43,346 bases of DNA from Mogibacterium pumilum (GTDB lineage Bacteria > Bacillota > Clostridia > Peptostreptococcales > Anaerovoracaceae), in contig NZ_CP016199.1 in the NCBI RefSeq assembly GCF_002243385.1, positions 1,056,311 to 1,099,656 of the forward strand. Direction: 5' to 3'. Shown in pieces: positions 1-8,360 of the stretch. Both the position numbers and the translations under genes were made by a program. How positions within the stretch are numbered: position 1 is the stretch's first letter; each line of letters opens with the position of its first letter. Under the pieces are notes generated by a model. That model did no database searches, was not told the origin of the DNA, and worked only from the letters and a program-made list of their open reading frames with translations.

Positions 1-114
1 GATGGTACCGAATGGCTACTATTCGGGATATTAATTTCCTGCTCAATCCAACGATACTTGGCAAAAAGACAAAGAGCCGACCGGGATTGGTCGACCCTTT
101 GGCGTATTATCTGA
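1..114 (+). CDS. Possible C-terminal tail of the intron-encoded reverse transcriptase
   Basis: Frame 1 is open from the left edge to a TGA at 112-114 and gives 37 residues, rich in aromatic and basic residues towards the end. The stop lies about 27 bases upstream of domain V, where the maturase/reverse transcriptase of an ORF-bearing group II intron commonly ends. I do not recognise a family motif in these residues. The assignment rests on position only. It could equally be non-coding domain IV sequence. Confidence 0.3.
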   Translation, partial: DGTEWLLFGILISCSIQRYLAKRQRADRDWSTLWRII

Positions 115-212
115 ATTAACGCTTGATTCTATGTTGATGTAGCGCCGTATACGAGACCCGTACGTACGGTGCAACGGGAGGGTTGAGGGCTAACGCCCTC
201 GCTCTACCCTAT
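1..212 (+). mobile_element. 3' end of a group II intron (domains V and VI)
   Basis: Seen in the sequence: 142-149 pairs with 165-172 (8 bp, one G-U), 150-153 pairs with 159-162 around a short loop, and 163-164 (CG) is left as a two-base bulge. This is the fold of group II intron domain V, and an AGC triad sits at 141-143 at the base of the helix. Directly after it, 185-190 pairs with 195-200 and 179-183 with 206-210, a domain VI-like hairpin. A206 lies seven bases from the proposed 3' end and is a candidate branch-point adenosine. The sequence then ends in CTACCCTAT, a usual AY-type 3' boundary, so the exon would start near 213. The 5' part of the intron is outside the window. The class of intron cannot be decided from this fragment. 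Confidence 0.75.
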
Positions 213-263
213 TGAAAAAATCAGCGAGAATACTGAAAAATACATAAAAATACCAATAAAGTG

Positions 264-292
264 TTGAATTGTGGTGAGAAGTGGTTTAAAAT
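264..292 (+). promoter_or_regulatory. mraZ promoter
   Basis: TTGAAT at 264-269 and TAAAAT at 287-292 are separated by exactly 17 bases, a good vegetative sigma-A match. Transcription would start near 299, about 40 bases before the mraZ start. The promoter lies just downstream of the group II intron end and overlaps the three repeats expected of an MraZ operator. Confidence 0.7.
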
Positions 293-296
293 GGAG
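271..296 (+). promoter_or_regulatory. Probable MraZ operator (three repeats, 10-bp period)
   Basis: GTGGT at 271 and 281 and ATGGA at 291 recur with a 10-bp period. Known MraZ proteins bind several TGGG-like direct repeats spaced by one helical turn in front of their own gene. The repeats cover the spacer and -10 region of the mraZ promoter, which would suit autorepression. Binding is inferred, and the repeats are not perfect TGGGN copies. Confidence 0.6.
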
Positions 297-339
297 AGGA
301 AATTATGAAAATTAGAATTTATGTGCAAAGAGGGAAGAT

Positions 340-771
340 ATGTTTACCGGGACTTATGAAAATTCAATAGACAGTAAAAACCGGTTAATCATCCCGGCAA
401 AGTACAGAAATCAGCTCGGTGGTGAGTGTGTTCTTTCAAGAGGATATGACCGCTGTATCTACATCTATACGATGGAAGACTGGGGGCTGTTAGTAGAGAA
501 ACTAAAGGAACTTAGACAGTCAGATCCAGCGATACGAGAGTTCATCAGAAAGCTGTTCTCGCAGGCGAGCGAATGCAAGCTCGATTCACAGGGACGAGTG
601 ATAGTACCTGCTAATCTCAAGAGTTATGCGAGAATTGACAAAGACTTAGTAACACTCGGTGCGATGGATAAGATTGAGATTTGGAGCAAGGAGATCTTCA
701 ACGAGAACGAGGATGACAATCCTATGGATGACGAAGACTTCATAGCAAAGCTAGCTGAGTATGGACTATAG
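340..771 (+). CDS. mraZ: Transcriptional regulator MraZ
   Basis: This is the 143-residue MraZ protein of usual length, a DNA-binding AbrB-fold regulator at the head of dcw clusters. It has the two tandem SpoVT/AbrB-like halves: the N-terminal repeat begins near MFTGTYENSIDSKNRLIIPA and the second around residues 78-95 (KLDSQGRVIVPANL). In characterised bacteria it binds repeats in its own promoter and tunes transcription of the downstream division genes. A matching repeat set lies at 271-296. The start has an AGAGGG ribosome site a few bases upstream. The gene ends 8 bases before rsmH, so the two are cotranscribed. Confidence 0.95.
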   Translation: MFTGTYENSIDSKNRLIIPAKYRNQLGGECVLSRGYDRCIYIYTMEDWGLLVEKLKELRQSDPAIREFIRKLFSQASECKLDSQGRVIVPANLKSYARIDKDLVTLGAMDKIEIWSKEIFNENEDDNPMDDEDFIAKLAEYGL

Positions 772-779
772 GAGAGAAG

Positions 780-1709
780 ATGACGTTCGAGCATGTACCT
801 GTTTTATTCAATGAAGTGATCGATTCGCTCAATATCAAAGCGAATGGAACATATATGGATGGAACAGTAGGAGGCGCTGGTCACTCTTCTGGAATTTGCA
901 AGAGACTTAGCAAGGATGGACACCTAGTAGCCGTTGATAGAGATAATGTCGCACTTGAAACTGCGAGGACGAGGCTTGAGAAGTTCGAGTGCCGCAAGAC
1001 ATTTATTCACGCTAACTACAGTGACATCGACAAGATAAAGACTGAAGTCGGTGCTGTTGATGGAATACTTCTAGATTTGGGAGTTTCTTCATATCAACTA
1101 GATACAGCAGCGAGAGGGTTTTCTTACATGCACGATGCCCCGATGGACATGCGCATGAATGAAGATGATATTTTTACAGCTGCGACTGTTGTAAATGAGT
1201 ATCCAGAATCTGAGCTTTTTCGAATTATCAAAGAGTATGGAGAAGAGCGTTGGGCATCGCGAATAGCAAAATTTATAGTTAAAGCTAGAGCTGAAGAGAA
1301 GATAGAAACCACGGGACAACTGGTAGAGATTATCAAGGCTGCAATTCCAGTCTCAGCAAGAAGAACAGGTCCTCATCCAGCCAAGAGAACATTCCAGGCG
1401 ATTAGAATAGAAGTGAATGGAGAACTAGAGCATTTGAAGCTAGCGATGGAGAAGCTTCCAGAGCTGCTTGCACCTGGCGGAAGGATGTCGGTGATAACAT
1501 TTCATTCACTAGAGGACAGGATAGTAAAGGATGCATTTAATAATCGAGCGAATCCTTGTACTTGTCCGCCGGGACTGCCTGTGTGTGTATGTGGCAAAGT
1601 GGCAGACGTAAGAAAGGTTATAAGAAAGCCAATAATAGCAAGCAATCAAGAGCTTGAGGACAATCCTAGAGCTAGAAGTGCTAAGTTAAGAGTTGTTGAA
1701 AAAATATAG
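780..1709 (+). CDS. rsmH: 16S rRNA (cytosine(1402)-N(4))-methyltransferase RsmH
   Basis: This 309-residue protein is the SAM-dependent methyltransferase (old name MraW) that N4-methylates C1402 in the P site of the 30S subunit. The N-terminal HVPVLFNEV motif, the SAM site MDGTVGGAGHS (about residues 26-36), LLDLGVSS and the C-terminal VITFHSLEDRIVK with RPIIAS-like ending are all present. Length is normal. A GGAGAG ribosome site precedes the ATG. It lies between mraZ and ftsL as in most Firmicutes dcw clusters, and nothing in it looks damaged. Confidence 0.96.
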   Translation: MTFEHVPVLFNEVIDSLNIKANGTYMDGTVGGAGHSSGICKRLSKDGHLVAVDRDNVALETARTRLEKFECRKTFIHANYSDIDKIKTEVGAVDGILLDLGVSSYQLDTAARGFSYMHDAPMDMRMNEDDIFTAATVVNEYPESELFRIIKEYGEERWASRIAKFIVKARAEEKIETTGQLVEIIKAAIPVSARRTGPHPAKRTFQAIRIEVNGELEHLKLAMEKLPELLAPGGRMSVITFHSLEDRIVKDAFNNRANPCTCPPGLPVCVCGKVADVRKVIRKPIIASNQELEDNPRARSAKLRVVEKI

Positions 1710-1735
1710 GATATTCAGTAAGGGAGAGGAAGGAA

Positions 1736-2149
1736 ATGCAGGTTGCAACAAACGTGGCAGGAACAATGAACAGCGGTGTAGGTGTTGTTAGAAGGAATTC
1801 TGGTATTAGTAAGCGTAATGCAAGAGCAAAACAGAATTCAAGAATGTTTGCAGGAGTTATGCTTGCGGGCATCATGTGCTTGATAATAGTAGTTATGTCA
1901 GCTTTTGCAGCAAACCTTAATCAGGAGAACAATCAGCTTCAGAAGAAGAATGACTATATTCAGGCGGAAGTAGACTCACTGAATACTAAGATTAATGATG
2001 CAAGCAATATCAACAAGATAGAGAAGACTGCTACTGAGAAGTACGGAATGGTACATTCAGAATCGCAGAACTGTATCACCGTCGGAGATTCAAAATCGTC
2101 CAGCAAGACGAATCTAGCATCGGCAATCAAGGATGAAGCTTACGAATAA
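1736..2149 (+). CDS. ftsL: FtsL-like division protein, bitopic with coiled coil
   Basis: The 137-residue product has a basic cytoplasmic N-terminus, one membrane segment near residues 38-60 and then a heptad-patterned region (NLNQENNQLQKK onward), which is the FtsL/DivIC architecture. FtsL forms the FtsQ/DivIB-FtsL-DivIC divisome subcomplex that activates FtsW and the septal PBP. Sequence identity in this family is low, so the name rests on architecture and on the conserved place between rsmH and the PBP gene. The region after residue 110 is polar and serine-rich. A GGAGAGGAAGG ribosome site lies just upstream, and a hairpin terminator follows the stop. Confidence 0.8.
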   Translation: MQVATNVAGTMNSGVGVVRRNSGISKRNARAKQNSRMFAGVMLAGIMCLIIVVMSAFAANLNQENNQLQKKNDYIQAEVDSLNTKINDASNINKIEKTATEKYGMVHSESQNCITVGDSKSSSKTNLASAIKDEAYE

Positions 2150-2170
2150 ATAATCCGTATTGATTATAAT

Positions 2171-2204
2171 GCCACTGATCCTGAATTGGGTCGGTGGCTT
2201 TTTC
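2171..2204 (+). terminator. Rho-independent terminator after ftsL
   Basis: GCCACTGATCC (2171-2181) pairs with GGGTCGGTGGC (2188-2198) with two G-U pairs and a short loop, followed by five Ts. It would separate the mraZ-rsmH-ftsL unit from the PBP2-to-divIB unit, which has a TATAAT at 2248-2253 as its own possible -10 box. Confidence 0.85.
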
Positions 2205-2301
2205 AAATATATATATACAAATATATAAAAAACAACTAGATATGGTATATAATGTAAATTGTAGTGTTACGGATATTTAGAGATTGAATTAGGAGAATTT
2301 G

Positions 2302-4476
2302 ATGGCAAAGTTCCACAATCCTTTAGATAAAAAGAATAAGAAAAATTCAGACAAACGAAAGTCTTCAAAGTCTATGAAAAGCTCCGTAAAGGACAGGGAG
2401 TCAAGTGCAAAGAAACGAGCTACTAGAACCACTAAAAGCTATGGCTCACGCGAATCGATATCTACCGCAAGCACGGTGGGACGCAAGGGTGTCAATACCG
2501 CTGTTACTGCTGAAAACAAGTTTAGACTTGGTATAGGCTTTCTTGCGATTGTCGTATGTTTTACGCTTCTCATTTTCAGACTAGCATTTTGGCAAGTAAT
2601 CAAGGCTGATGATTTAAATGCAAAGGCTGCTGAGATGCAGAAAATCGATACAGAGCTGGAGCCTGTTAGGGGTAATATTTACGATAGAAATAAAAAGATC
2701 CTAGCTCAAACTGTTACAAAGTATGAGCTTTACGGATACTCGCTCAATCTTTATAAGAAGAAGGATCTGGATAGCTCTGTAAAAGAAAAGAATTTGCATG
2801 ATCTGGCAAAACTTGCGGGTGAAAGCCGTAGGGATATGAAGAAAAAGCTCTCTGGCAAGGAGAATCTAGTGCTTTTAGCAAAAGGTCTAGATCAGAGTCA
2901 AGTAAACAAAGCACAAAAAGAGTGGGGGGAGGATATCGTTGTAAAGACTAAAGTGACAAGGTCGTATCCTAACGGAACATTCGCTTCAACTCTTCTTGGT
3001 TCAGTAGATAACAAGAATACAGGACTTAATGGTCTAGAGTATGAGTATAATGAGAAGCTTGCTGGAATAAAGGGTAGAGTCGTTAGAACTACTGATATAT
3101 ATGGAAACTCTCTTTCCGTTGGCAGCAGCAAGTACTATTCGCCTCAGAACGGCGATAGCCTCGTAACATCTATAGACGAGGTAATCCAGCACTATGTTGA
3201 GGATGCTCTTGCAGAAGGTATGGAGGATACTGGGGCTGAATCAATCACGTGTATTGTAATGGATCCGCGCACAGGGGATATTCTCGCAATGGCAAGTACA
3301 CCGAGCTATGATCCTAACAATCCATATACACCTTCGGGTGAAGAAGCTAAGAAATTTAAAGCTCTTAGCACAAAGGAGAAGAGCGCTTATCTGAGTAGGA
3401 TGTGGACTAACCCAGCTGTTAGTGGACTATATGAACCAGGCTCCACATTCAAACTTATCACATCTTCTTCCGCAATCGAGTGTGGAACGGCAAATGATTC
3501 ATCCAGGTACAGCTGCCCAGGATATATCAATGTAGATGGCACTAAGCTCAATTGCTGGAGTCCAGTTCCTCATGGAACGCAGAACATAACGGAAGCCGTT
3601 GGAAATTCCTGTAACCCTGCACTTGCGAGAGTAGCTCTTGATATGGGCAAGTACAATTTCTATAAGTATATAGATATATTTGGATTTACACAGAAGACAA
3701 GAGTTGATCTTCCTGGTGAAGCTGATCCAATTATCAAGAACAAGAACACGGTGGGTAATGTTGACCTTGCTACTATGGGATACGGACAGGGCATTGCAAT
3801 ATCACCAATTCAGCTGATGACAGCTATCAACTCCCTTGGTAATGATGGCATCATGATGCAGCCTAAGGTAGTAAAGCAGGTTGTCGATCCGGACGGCAAG
3901 GTTAAGAAAGTTATTAAGAATCGTCGCCTCAGACAGACCGTATCAAAATCGACTGCTGATAAGATGCGTGCAATCATGGAATATTACGTATCTGATGGAG
4001 GCGGAGAGAGTGCATATCTAGCTGGATACAGGGTCGGAGGAAAGACGGGTACGGCAAATATCGCTGAAAACGCAGGATATTCCGAGCAGACGATAGCTTC
4101 ATTTATCGCTATGGCGCCTATGGATGATCCACAGGTATCGATACTCGTAATGGTAACGAGACCTAAGAAGAGTATCTACGGTGCTGCTAACGCTGGCCCT
4201 ATAGTCAAGAAGATTCTTGAAAAGACACTAGTATATAAGGGTATAGAGCGTAAGTACTCTAAGAGCGAGAAAAATGCGCTAGCTAAGGCAGATATCTCGG
4301 TACCAGACGTAACAGGACTTAACAGCAGTGAGGCGATAAACAAGATATCAGCAGCAGGGCTTAAGGCTAAGAAGATGCCTGAAGGAACGGGTGACTCATT
4401 CGTGGTAATAGACCAGTACCCTAAGAAGGGTGAGAAACTCGTAAAGGGCGGAACAGTATACATTTATAGTGAGTAA
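2302..4476 (+). CDS. Septal penicillin-binding protein 2 with C-terminal PASTA domain (FtsI/SpoVD type)
   Basis: This class B PBP is the transpeptidase that crosslinks septal peptidoglycan together with FtsW. It has a long basic, serine-rich cytoplasmic tail (about 1-75), one membrane segment (about 76-98), the PBP dimer domain, and a transpeptidase domain with the active-site triads STFK (after EPG), SCN and KTG (in GGKTGTA). One PASTA domain starts near residue 670 (VPDVTGLNSSEA). The ATG at 2302 is preferred over the TTG at 2299 because AGGAG at 2291-2295 is well placed for it. SpoVD and PBP2x share this layout. As this is the only division PBP in the cluster and no sporulation genes are seen, a vegetative FtsI role is inferred. 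Confidence 0.93.
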   Translation: MAKFHNPLDKKNKKNSDKRKSSKSMKSSVKDRESSAKKRATRTTKSYGSRESISTASTVGRKGVNTAVTAENKFRLGIGFLAIVVCFTLLIFRLAFWQVIKADDLNAKAAEMQKIDTELEPVRGNIYDRNKKILAQTVTKYELYGYSLNLYKKKDLDSSVKEKNLHDLAKLAGESRRDMKKKLSGKENLVLLAKGLDQSQVNKAQKEWGEDIVVKTKVTRSYPNGTFASTLLGSVDNKNTGLNGLEYEYNEKLAGIKGRVVRTTDIYGNSLSVGSSKYYSPQNGDSLVTSIDEVIQHYVEDALAEGMEDTGAESITCIVMDPRTGDILAMASTPSYDPNNPYTPSGEEAKKFKALSTKEKSAYLSRMWTNPAVSGLYEPGSTFKLITSSSAIECGTANDSSRYSCPGYINVDGTKLNCWSPVPHGTQNITEAVGNSCNPALARVALDMGKYNFYKYIDIFGFTQKTRVDLPGEADPIIKNKNTVGNVDLATMGYGQGIAISPIQLMTAINSLGNDGIMMQPKVVKQVVDPDGKVKKVIKNRRLRQTVSKSTADKMRAIMEYYVSDGGGESAYLAGYRVGGKTGTANIAENAGYSEQTIASFIAMAPMDDPQVSILVMVTRPKKSIYGAANAGPIVKKILEKTLVYKGIERKYSKSEKNALAKADISVPDVTGLNSSEAINKISAAGLKAKKMPEGTGDSFVVIDQYPKKGEKLVKGGTVYIYSE

Positions 4477-4491
4477 TTAAAGGGTAGTTTA

Positions 4492-5931
4492 ATGAAGAAA
4501 ACAGGAATTAATTATATTCTTGAATCTATGCATGGTGCAAAGCTAATATCTGATGCTGGGTCAAAAGATATTACGAGTGTTGCTATTGATTCGAGGCAGG
4601 TTGCAGAAGGATCTCTTTTCTTCGCCGTTATAGGAGATAGGAATGATGGTCACGATTTCCTTCCAGATGTAAGAGAAAGCGGATGCTTAGCGGCAGTAGT
4701 ATCAAACCCTGATTGGGCTAATAGAATTACAAAGGCAGGCGACATGACCGTGATCCTCGTAGATAATACGAGAGATGCGCTTATGCAGCTTGCTAAGCGG
4801 TATGTAGCAGATTGGACAGAGCTTATCAAAGTGGCTGTTACTGGTAGCGTTGGAAAGACAAGTACTAAAGATTTTCTAGGTGCAGTCCTCGGGGCAAAGT
4901 ACAAGACGGGCAAGACACCGGGTAACCTTAATAGTGACTATGGCGTGCCTTTAACGGTATTTGGATTTGACGAGGAAATTGAGGCAGCTGTGATTGAAAT
5001 GGGAGCAGGTGAGTCTGTGAATATCGGAGAGCTGTCAGATATCGTTAGGCCCAATATAGGTGTTGTTACAAATGTGGGTACTGCTCACCTAGAGGTGTTT
5101 GGAACACGTAATGAGCTAGCAGCAGAGAAGTTAGACATCGCAAAATACTTTACAGACGAAGAAACAATTATTGTTAATTCGGATTGTGATTTACTCACAA
5201 GAGAAAATGTCAGTAAAATAGTGCCTTCTGGCGTATCTGTTATAACGATAGGTAGTATAATTGACGATAACTTTAAAATTTACAACATTAAAGATTTGGG
5301 CATCGATGGAGTGAGTTGCTCGTTAGATGTGCAAGTAGACGATGAAAATTACGATGGTACATTTGAATTAAAGATACCTGTTGTTGGCTCACACAATCTA
5401 GGAAATGCAGCACTAGCCATTGCGGCAGGAACAAGGCTCGGTATAAAGCCTAAAGAGGCTATAGAGGCTCTTGCCGATACGAAATTTTCCTCAGGCAGAC
5501 TTGAGATAGACAGGAGGGAAAATCTTACTGTCGTCAATGATGCATACAACGCAAGCCCAGAATCTATGAAGTCGGGGATAGAGATGCTCATGGCATCTAG
5601 GGCAGATAGGCACGTCGCAATCCTCGGGGACATGTTTGAACTTGGTGATGAATCTGAAGCTCTACATGCCAGTGTAGGAACATTTGCGGTACAGGCTGGT
5701 CTAGAGTTGCTCATCGCAATTGGTAAGAATTCTGAAGCGATTGCCAAGGCGGCCGAAGCAGCTAATCACTCTATAGGTTTAGAACATGGTACGGGGACAA
5801 AGGTTCTCTATTATCAGAATAAAGAATCTGCAATTAAAGAGATAAATGATATTCTGCGTGATAAAGATTTAATTTTGGTAAAAGCATCGCGTGGCATGAA
5901 GTTAGAAGACGTTATTTCAGCTATTAAGTAG
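4492..5931 (+). CDS. murF: UDP-N-acetylmuramoyl-tripeptide--D-alanyl-D-alanine ligase
   Basis: MurF adds D-Ala-D-Ala to UDP-MurNAc-tripeptide in the cytoplasm, completing the pentapeptide precursor. The 479-residue length is usual. The N-terminal Mur ligase domain carries the SRQV/GSLFFA substrate region, the ATP loop is GSVGKTSTKDF (about residues 122-132), and the central domain shows EMGAG and a following NVGTAHLE. The C-terminal domain has the VNDAYNASPESM motif and ILGDMFELG, both typical of MurF rather than MurE. It begins 15 bases after the PBP gene and is followed at 15 bases by mraY. Confidence 0.96.
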   Translation: MKKTGINYILESMHGAKLISDAGSKDITSVAIDSRQVAEGSLFFAVIGDRNDGHDFLPDVRESGCLAAVVSNPDWANRITKAGDMTVILVDNTRDALMQLAKRYVADWTELIKVAVTGSVGKTSTKDFLGAVLGAKYKTGKTPGNLNSDYGVPLTVFGFDEEIEAAVIEMGAGESVNIGELSDIVRPNIGVVTNVGTAHLEVFGTRNELAAEKLDIAKYFTDEETIIVNSDCDLLTRENVSKIVPSGVSVITIGSIIDDNFKIYNIKDLGIDGVSCSLDVQVDDENYDGTFELKIPVVGSHNLGNAALAIAAGTRLGIKPKEAIEALADTKFSSGRLEIDRRENLTVVNDAYNASPESMKSGIEMLMASRADRHVAILGDMFELGDESEALHASVGTFAVQAGLELLIAIGKNSEAIAKAAEAANHSIGLEHGTGTKVLYYQNKESAIKEINDILRDKDLILVKASRGMKLEDVISAIK

Positions 5932-5946
5932 CAAGGAAGAGGCTAG

Positions 5947-6912
5947 ATGAATATTTCACTTTTAGTTGTTTTTATAATTTCACTATTAGTTTCGACGATA
6001 GGAACTAAGATTCTGATCCCGTTTCTTAAGCAGAAACAATTTGGTCAGTTTATTCGTGAAGAGGGACCACAGGCTCATAAGAAAAAAGCGGGAACTCCAA
6101 CGATGGGCGGGGTGATGATCGTTCTTGGAATCATGGTTGGACTAATAACGGGCATGATTTCAAATGGCGAGGTCGCTGACACGATTGCGATCATTTTTAC
6201 TATGCTAGCTTTTGGAGCAATTGGTTTTCTTGATGACTTTGAGAAGATTGCCAAGAAAAACAATTTAGGCCTTACAGCCAAGCAGAAGATATTGCTGCAG
6301 GTGCTACTTAGTCTTGGAATTGGTCTTTATATGATATTTGGTGGCAATGGTACAGAAGTATTGATTCCGTTTGCAAATGTATATGTGAACTTCGGATTTC
6401 TATTCATGCCTTTTGTTGTTCTTACGGAGGTCGCAATGTCTAACGGCGTTAACCTTTCGGATGGATTAGATGGGCTGGCATCAACGGTAACGCTCGTTGT
6501 AGCCATTCTGTTTGCTGTAGTTGGATATACTCATGATGTGTATATCCTCATGGTGTGCGGACTTGCAATCGCGGGATCCCTCATTGGATTTTTAGTCTTC
6601 AATAAGTATCCTGCAAAGATATTCATGGGAGATACCGGTTCAATGGCTCTCGGTGGAGTTCTTTCGGCAATTGCCATAGTGAGCAAGACAGAATTTCTGC
6701 TACCTATAGCTGGAATTATATATGTAGTTGAATCTGTTTCGGTTATCATTCAGGTAATCTACTTCCGTAGAACCGGTGGTAAGAGATTTTTCCGCATGGC
6801 ACCGATTCATCATCACTTTGAACTCGGCGGTATGAAGGAGTACAACGTAGTAAAGCTATTTGCGCTGGTGACGATATGTGCTAGTGTAATTGCCTATTTC
6901 TCAGTAGCTTAA
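5947..6912 (+). CDS. mraY: Phospho-N-acetylmuramoyl-pentapeptide-transferase
   Basis: MraY is the polytopic membrane enzyme that transfers phospho-MurNAc-pentapeptide to undecaprenyl phosphate, making lipid I. The 321-residue protein shows the family's fingerprints: GTPTMGGVMI near residue 50, FLDDFEKI, NGVNLSDGLDGLAS with catalytic aspartates near residue 170, FMGDTGSMALGG, and MAPIHHHFE near residue 280. About ten hydrophobic segments are visible. The start has a GGAAGAGG site close upstream. Its position between murF and murD is standard. Confidence 0.97.
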   Translation: MNISLLVVFIISLLVSTIGTKILIPFLKQKQFGQFIREEGPQAHKKKAGTPTMGGVMIVLGIMVGLITGMISNGEVADTIAIIFTMLAFGAIGFLDDFEKIAKKNNLGLTAKQKILLQVLLSLGIGLYMIFGGNGTEVLIPFANVYVNFGFLFMPFVVLTEVAMSNGVNLSDGLDGLASTVTLVVAILFAVVGYTHDVYILMVCGLAIAGSLIGFLVFNKYPAKIFMGDTGSMALGGVLSAIAIVSKTEFLLPIAGIIYVVESVSVIIQVIYFRRTGGKRFFRMAPIHHHFELGGMKEYNVVKLFALVTICASVIAYFSVA

Positions 6913-6930
6913 TATGATTAGGAGTGAATT

Positions 6931-8319
6931 ATGAGTTATACAGTTGATCAATACAGAAGAGAAATCTCCACTAAAAAAATTCTTGTCGTGGGCATGGGAC
7001 GCTCCGGCGTTGCGGCAGTTAAAGAGCTTAATACTCTTGGTGCGACTGTAACGGCGCAGGATATTAACACTGTGGACAAGATTGATCCGAAGTTCATAAC
7101 ATTCCTAGAGAGAGAAGGTATTGATTATTACTTTGGAACGACACCGGAGCATATGGAGTGCTTCGACGTTGTCGTTTTAAGTCCGGGTGTAAACCCTAAC
7201 CTTGATTTTCTTAATGAGGGAAGAAATAAGTGCGTAGAGATAATTGGAGAGCTGGAGATGGCGTATAGACTATCTCGTGGCAAATACGTGGCAATTACAG
7301 GAACTAACGGAAAGACAACAACTACGAGCCTTGTTGGAAAGATATTTGAAGAGTCTGGCAGGAAATATACTGTTGTTGGGAATATCGGTGTTGCGACTAT
7401 TTCAAAGGTACAGGAATCAACTGATGACGAGTGGATGATCGCGGAAGCTAGTAGCTTTCAACTTGAGACTATATCACAGTTTAAGCCTGTAGTATCTGCA
7501 ATACTTAACTTTACACCTGACCATTTAAACAGACATGGAAGCATGGAAGCCTATGGTGCTTGTAAAGCTGCGATAGGCTCTAATCAGACTGCTGATGAGT
7601 ATATGGTTATAAACTATGATGACAAGGCGTGTCTAGCGCTTGCTAGTAATACAAAGGCAAAACTTGTACCTTTTAGTAGGCTGGAGCTACTTGATTTTGG
7701 TGCTTACCTAGACGATGGATACATAGTAATCAGAGATGAGAATGGCATTGTTCATCAGATTTGCAGCAAGGATGAGCTAAAGATTATTGGAAGCCATAAT
7801 CTTGAAAATGCTCTCGCAGCTGCAGCGATTTCCTTCTTTGCAGGAATTGATACAGATGTAATAGCAGAGGCAATTAAGAAATTCCCTGGTGTTGAACACA
7901 GGATTGAATACTGCGGGGTTGTAGACGGTGTTAAGTTCTATAACGACTCAAAAGGAACAAATGTAGATGCTTCAGTAATAGCTCTCAAAGCATTAGAGCA
8001 TGACATCATTCTGATTGCAGGTGGAGATGGAAAGGCTCAGGACTTTACCGAGCTTGGTGAAAGCCTTGTGGGTAGGGCAAAAGCACTTATACTACTCGGA
8101 AGAGATGCAAAAGAGATTGAGAAGGCGGCTCGTACTGCAGGCTTCTCAAATATATACATAGAGAGTGATATGAATGACTGCGTAAATAGGGCACATGAGA
8201 TATCTGCTGAAGGGGACAAGGTACTGTTATCACCGGCTTGTGCAAGTTGGGATATGTACGACAATTATGAACAACGTGGAGATCATTTCAAAAATTGTGT
8301 GAATCAACTTCTCAGATAG
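6931..8319 (+). CDS. murD: UDP-N-acetylmuramoyl-L-alanine--D-glutamate ligase
   Basis: MurD adds D-glutamate to UDP-MurNAc-L-Ala in the cytoplasm. It is 462 residues, a normal length. The N-terminal Rossmann-like domain has VVGMGRSGVAA (about 20-30), the ATP loop is GTNGKTTTT (about 123-131), the central domain has EASSFQLE and NFTPDHLNRH, and the C-terminal domain has NDSKGTN and AGGDGKAQDF. These separate MurD from the other Mur ligases. AGGAG lies at a good distance before the ATG. It follows mraY after 18 bases and precedes ftsW. Confidence 0.97.
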   Translation: MSYTVDQYRREISTKKILVVGMGRSGVAAVKELNTLGATVTAQDINTVDKIDPKFITFLEREGIDYYFGTTPEHMECFDVVVLSPGVNPNLDFLNEGRNKCVEIIGELEMAYRLSRGKYVAITGTNGKTTTTSLVGKIFEESGRKYTVVGNIGVATISKVQESTDDEWMIAEASSFQLETISQFKPVVSAILNFTPDHLNRHGSMEAYGACKAAIGSNQTADEYMVINYDDKACLALASNTKAKLVPFSRLELLDFGAYLDDGYIVIRDENGIVHQICSKDELKIIGSHNLENALAAAAISFFAGIDTDVIAEAIKKFPGVEHRIEYCGVVDGVKFYNDSKGTNVDASVIALKALEHDIILIAGGDGKAQDFTELGESLVGRAKALILLGRDAKEIEKAARTAGFSNIYIESDMNDCVNRAHEISAEGDKVLLSPACASWDMYDNYEQRGDHFKNCVNQLLR

Positions 8320-8360
8320 CGGATAGTGCTCATTGAAGTTTGTGATAGAGGAAAGCCAAA

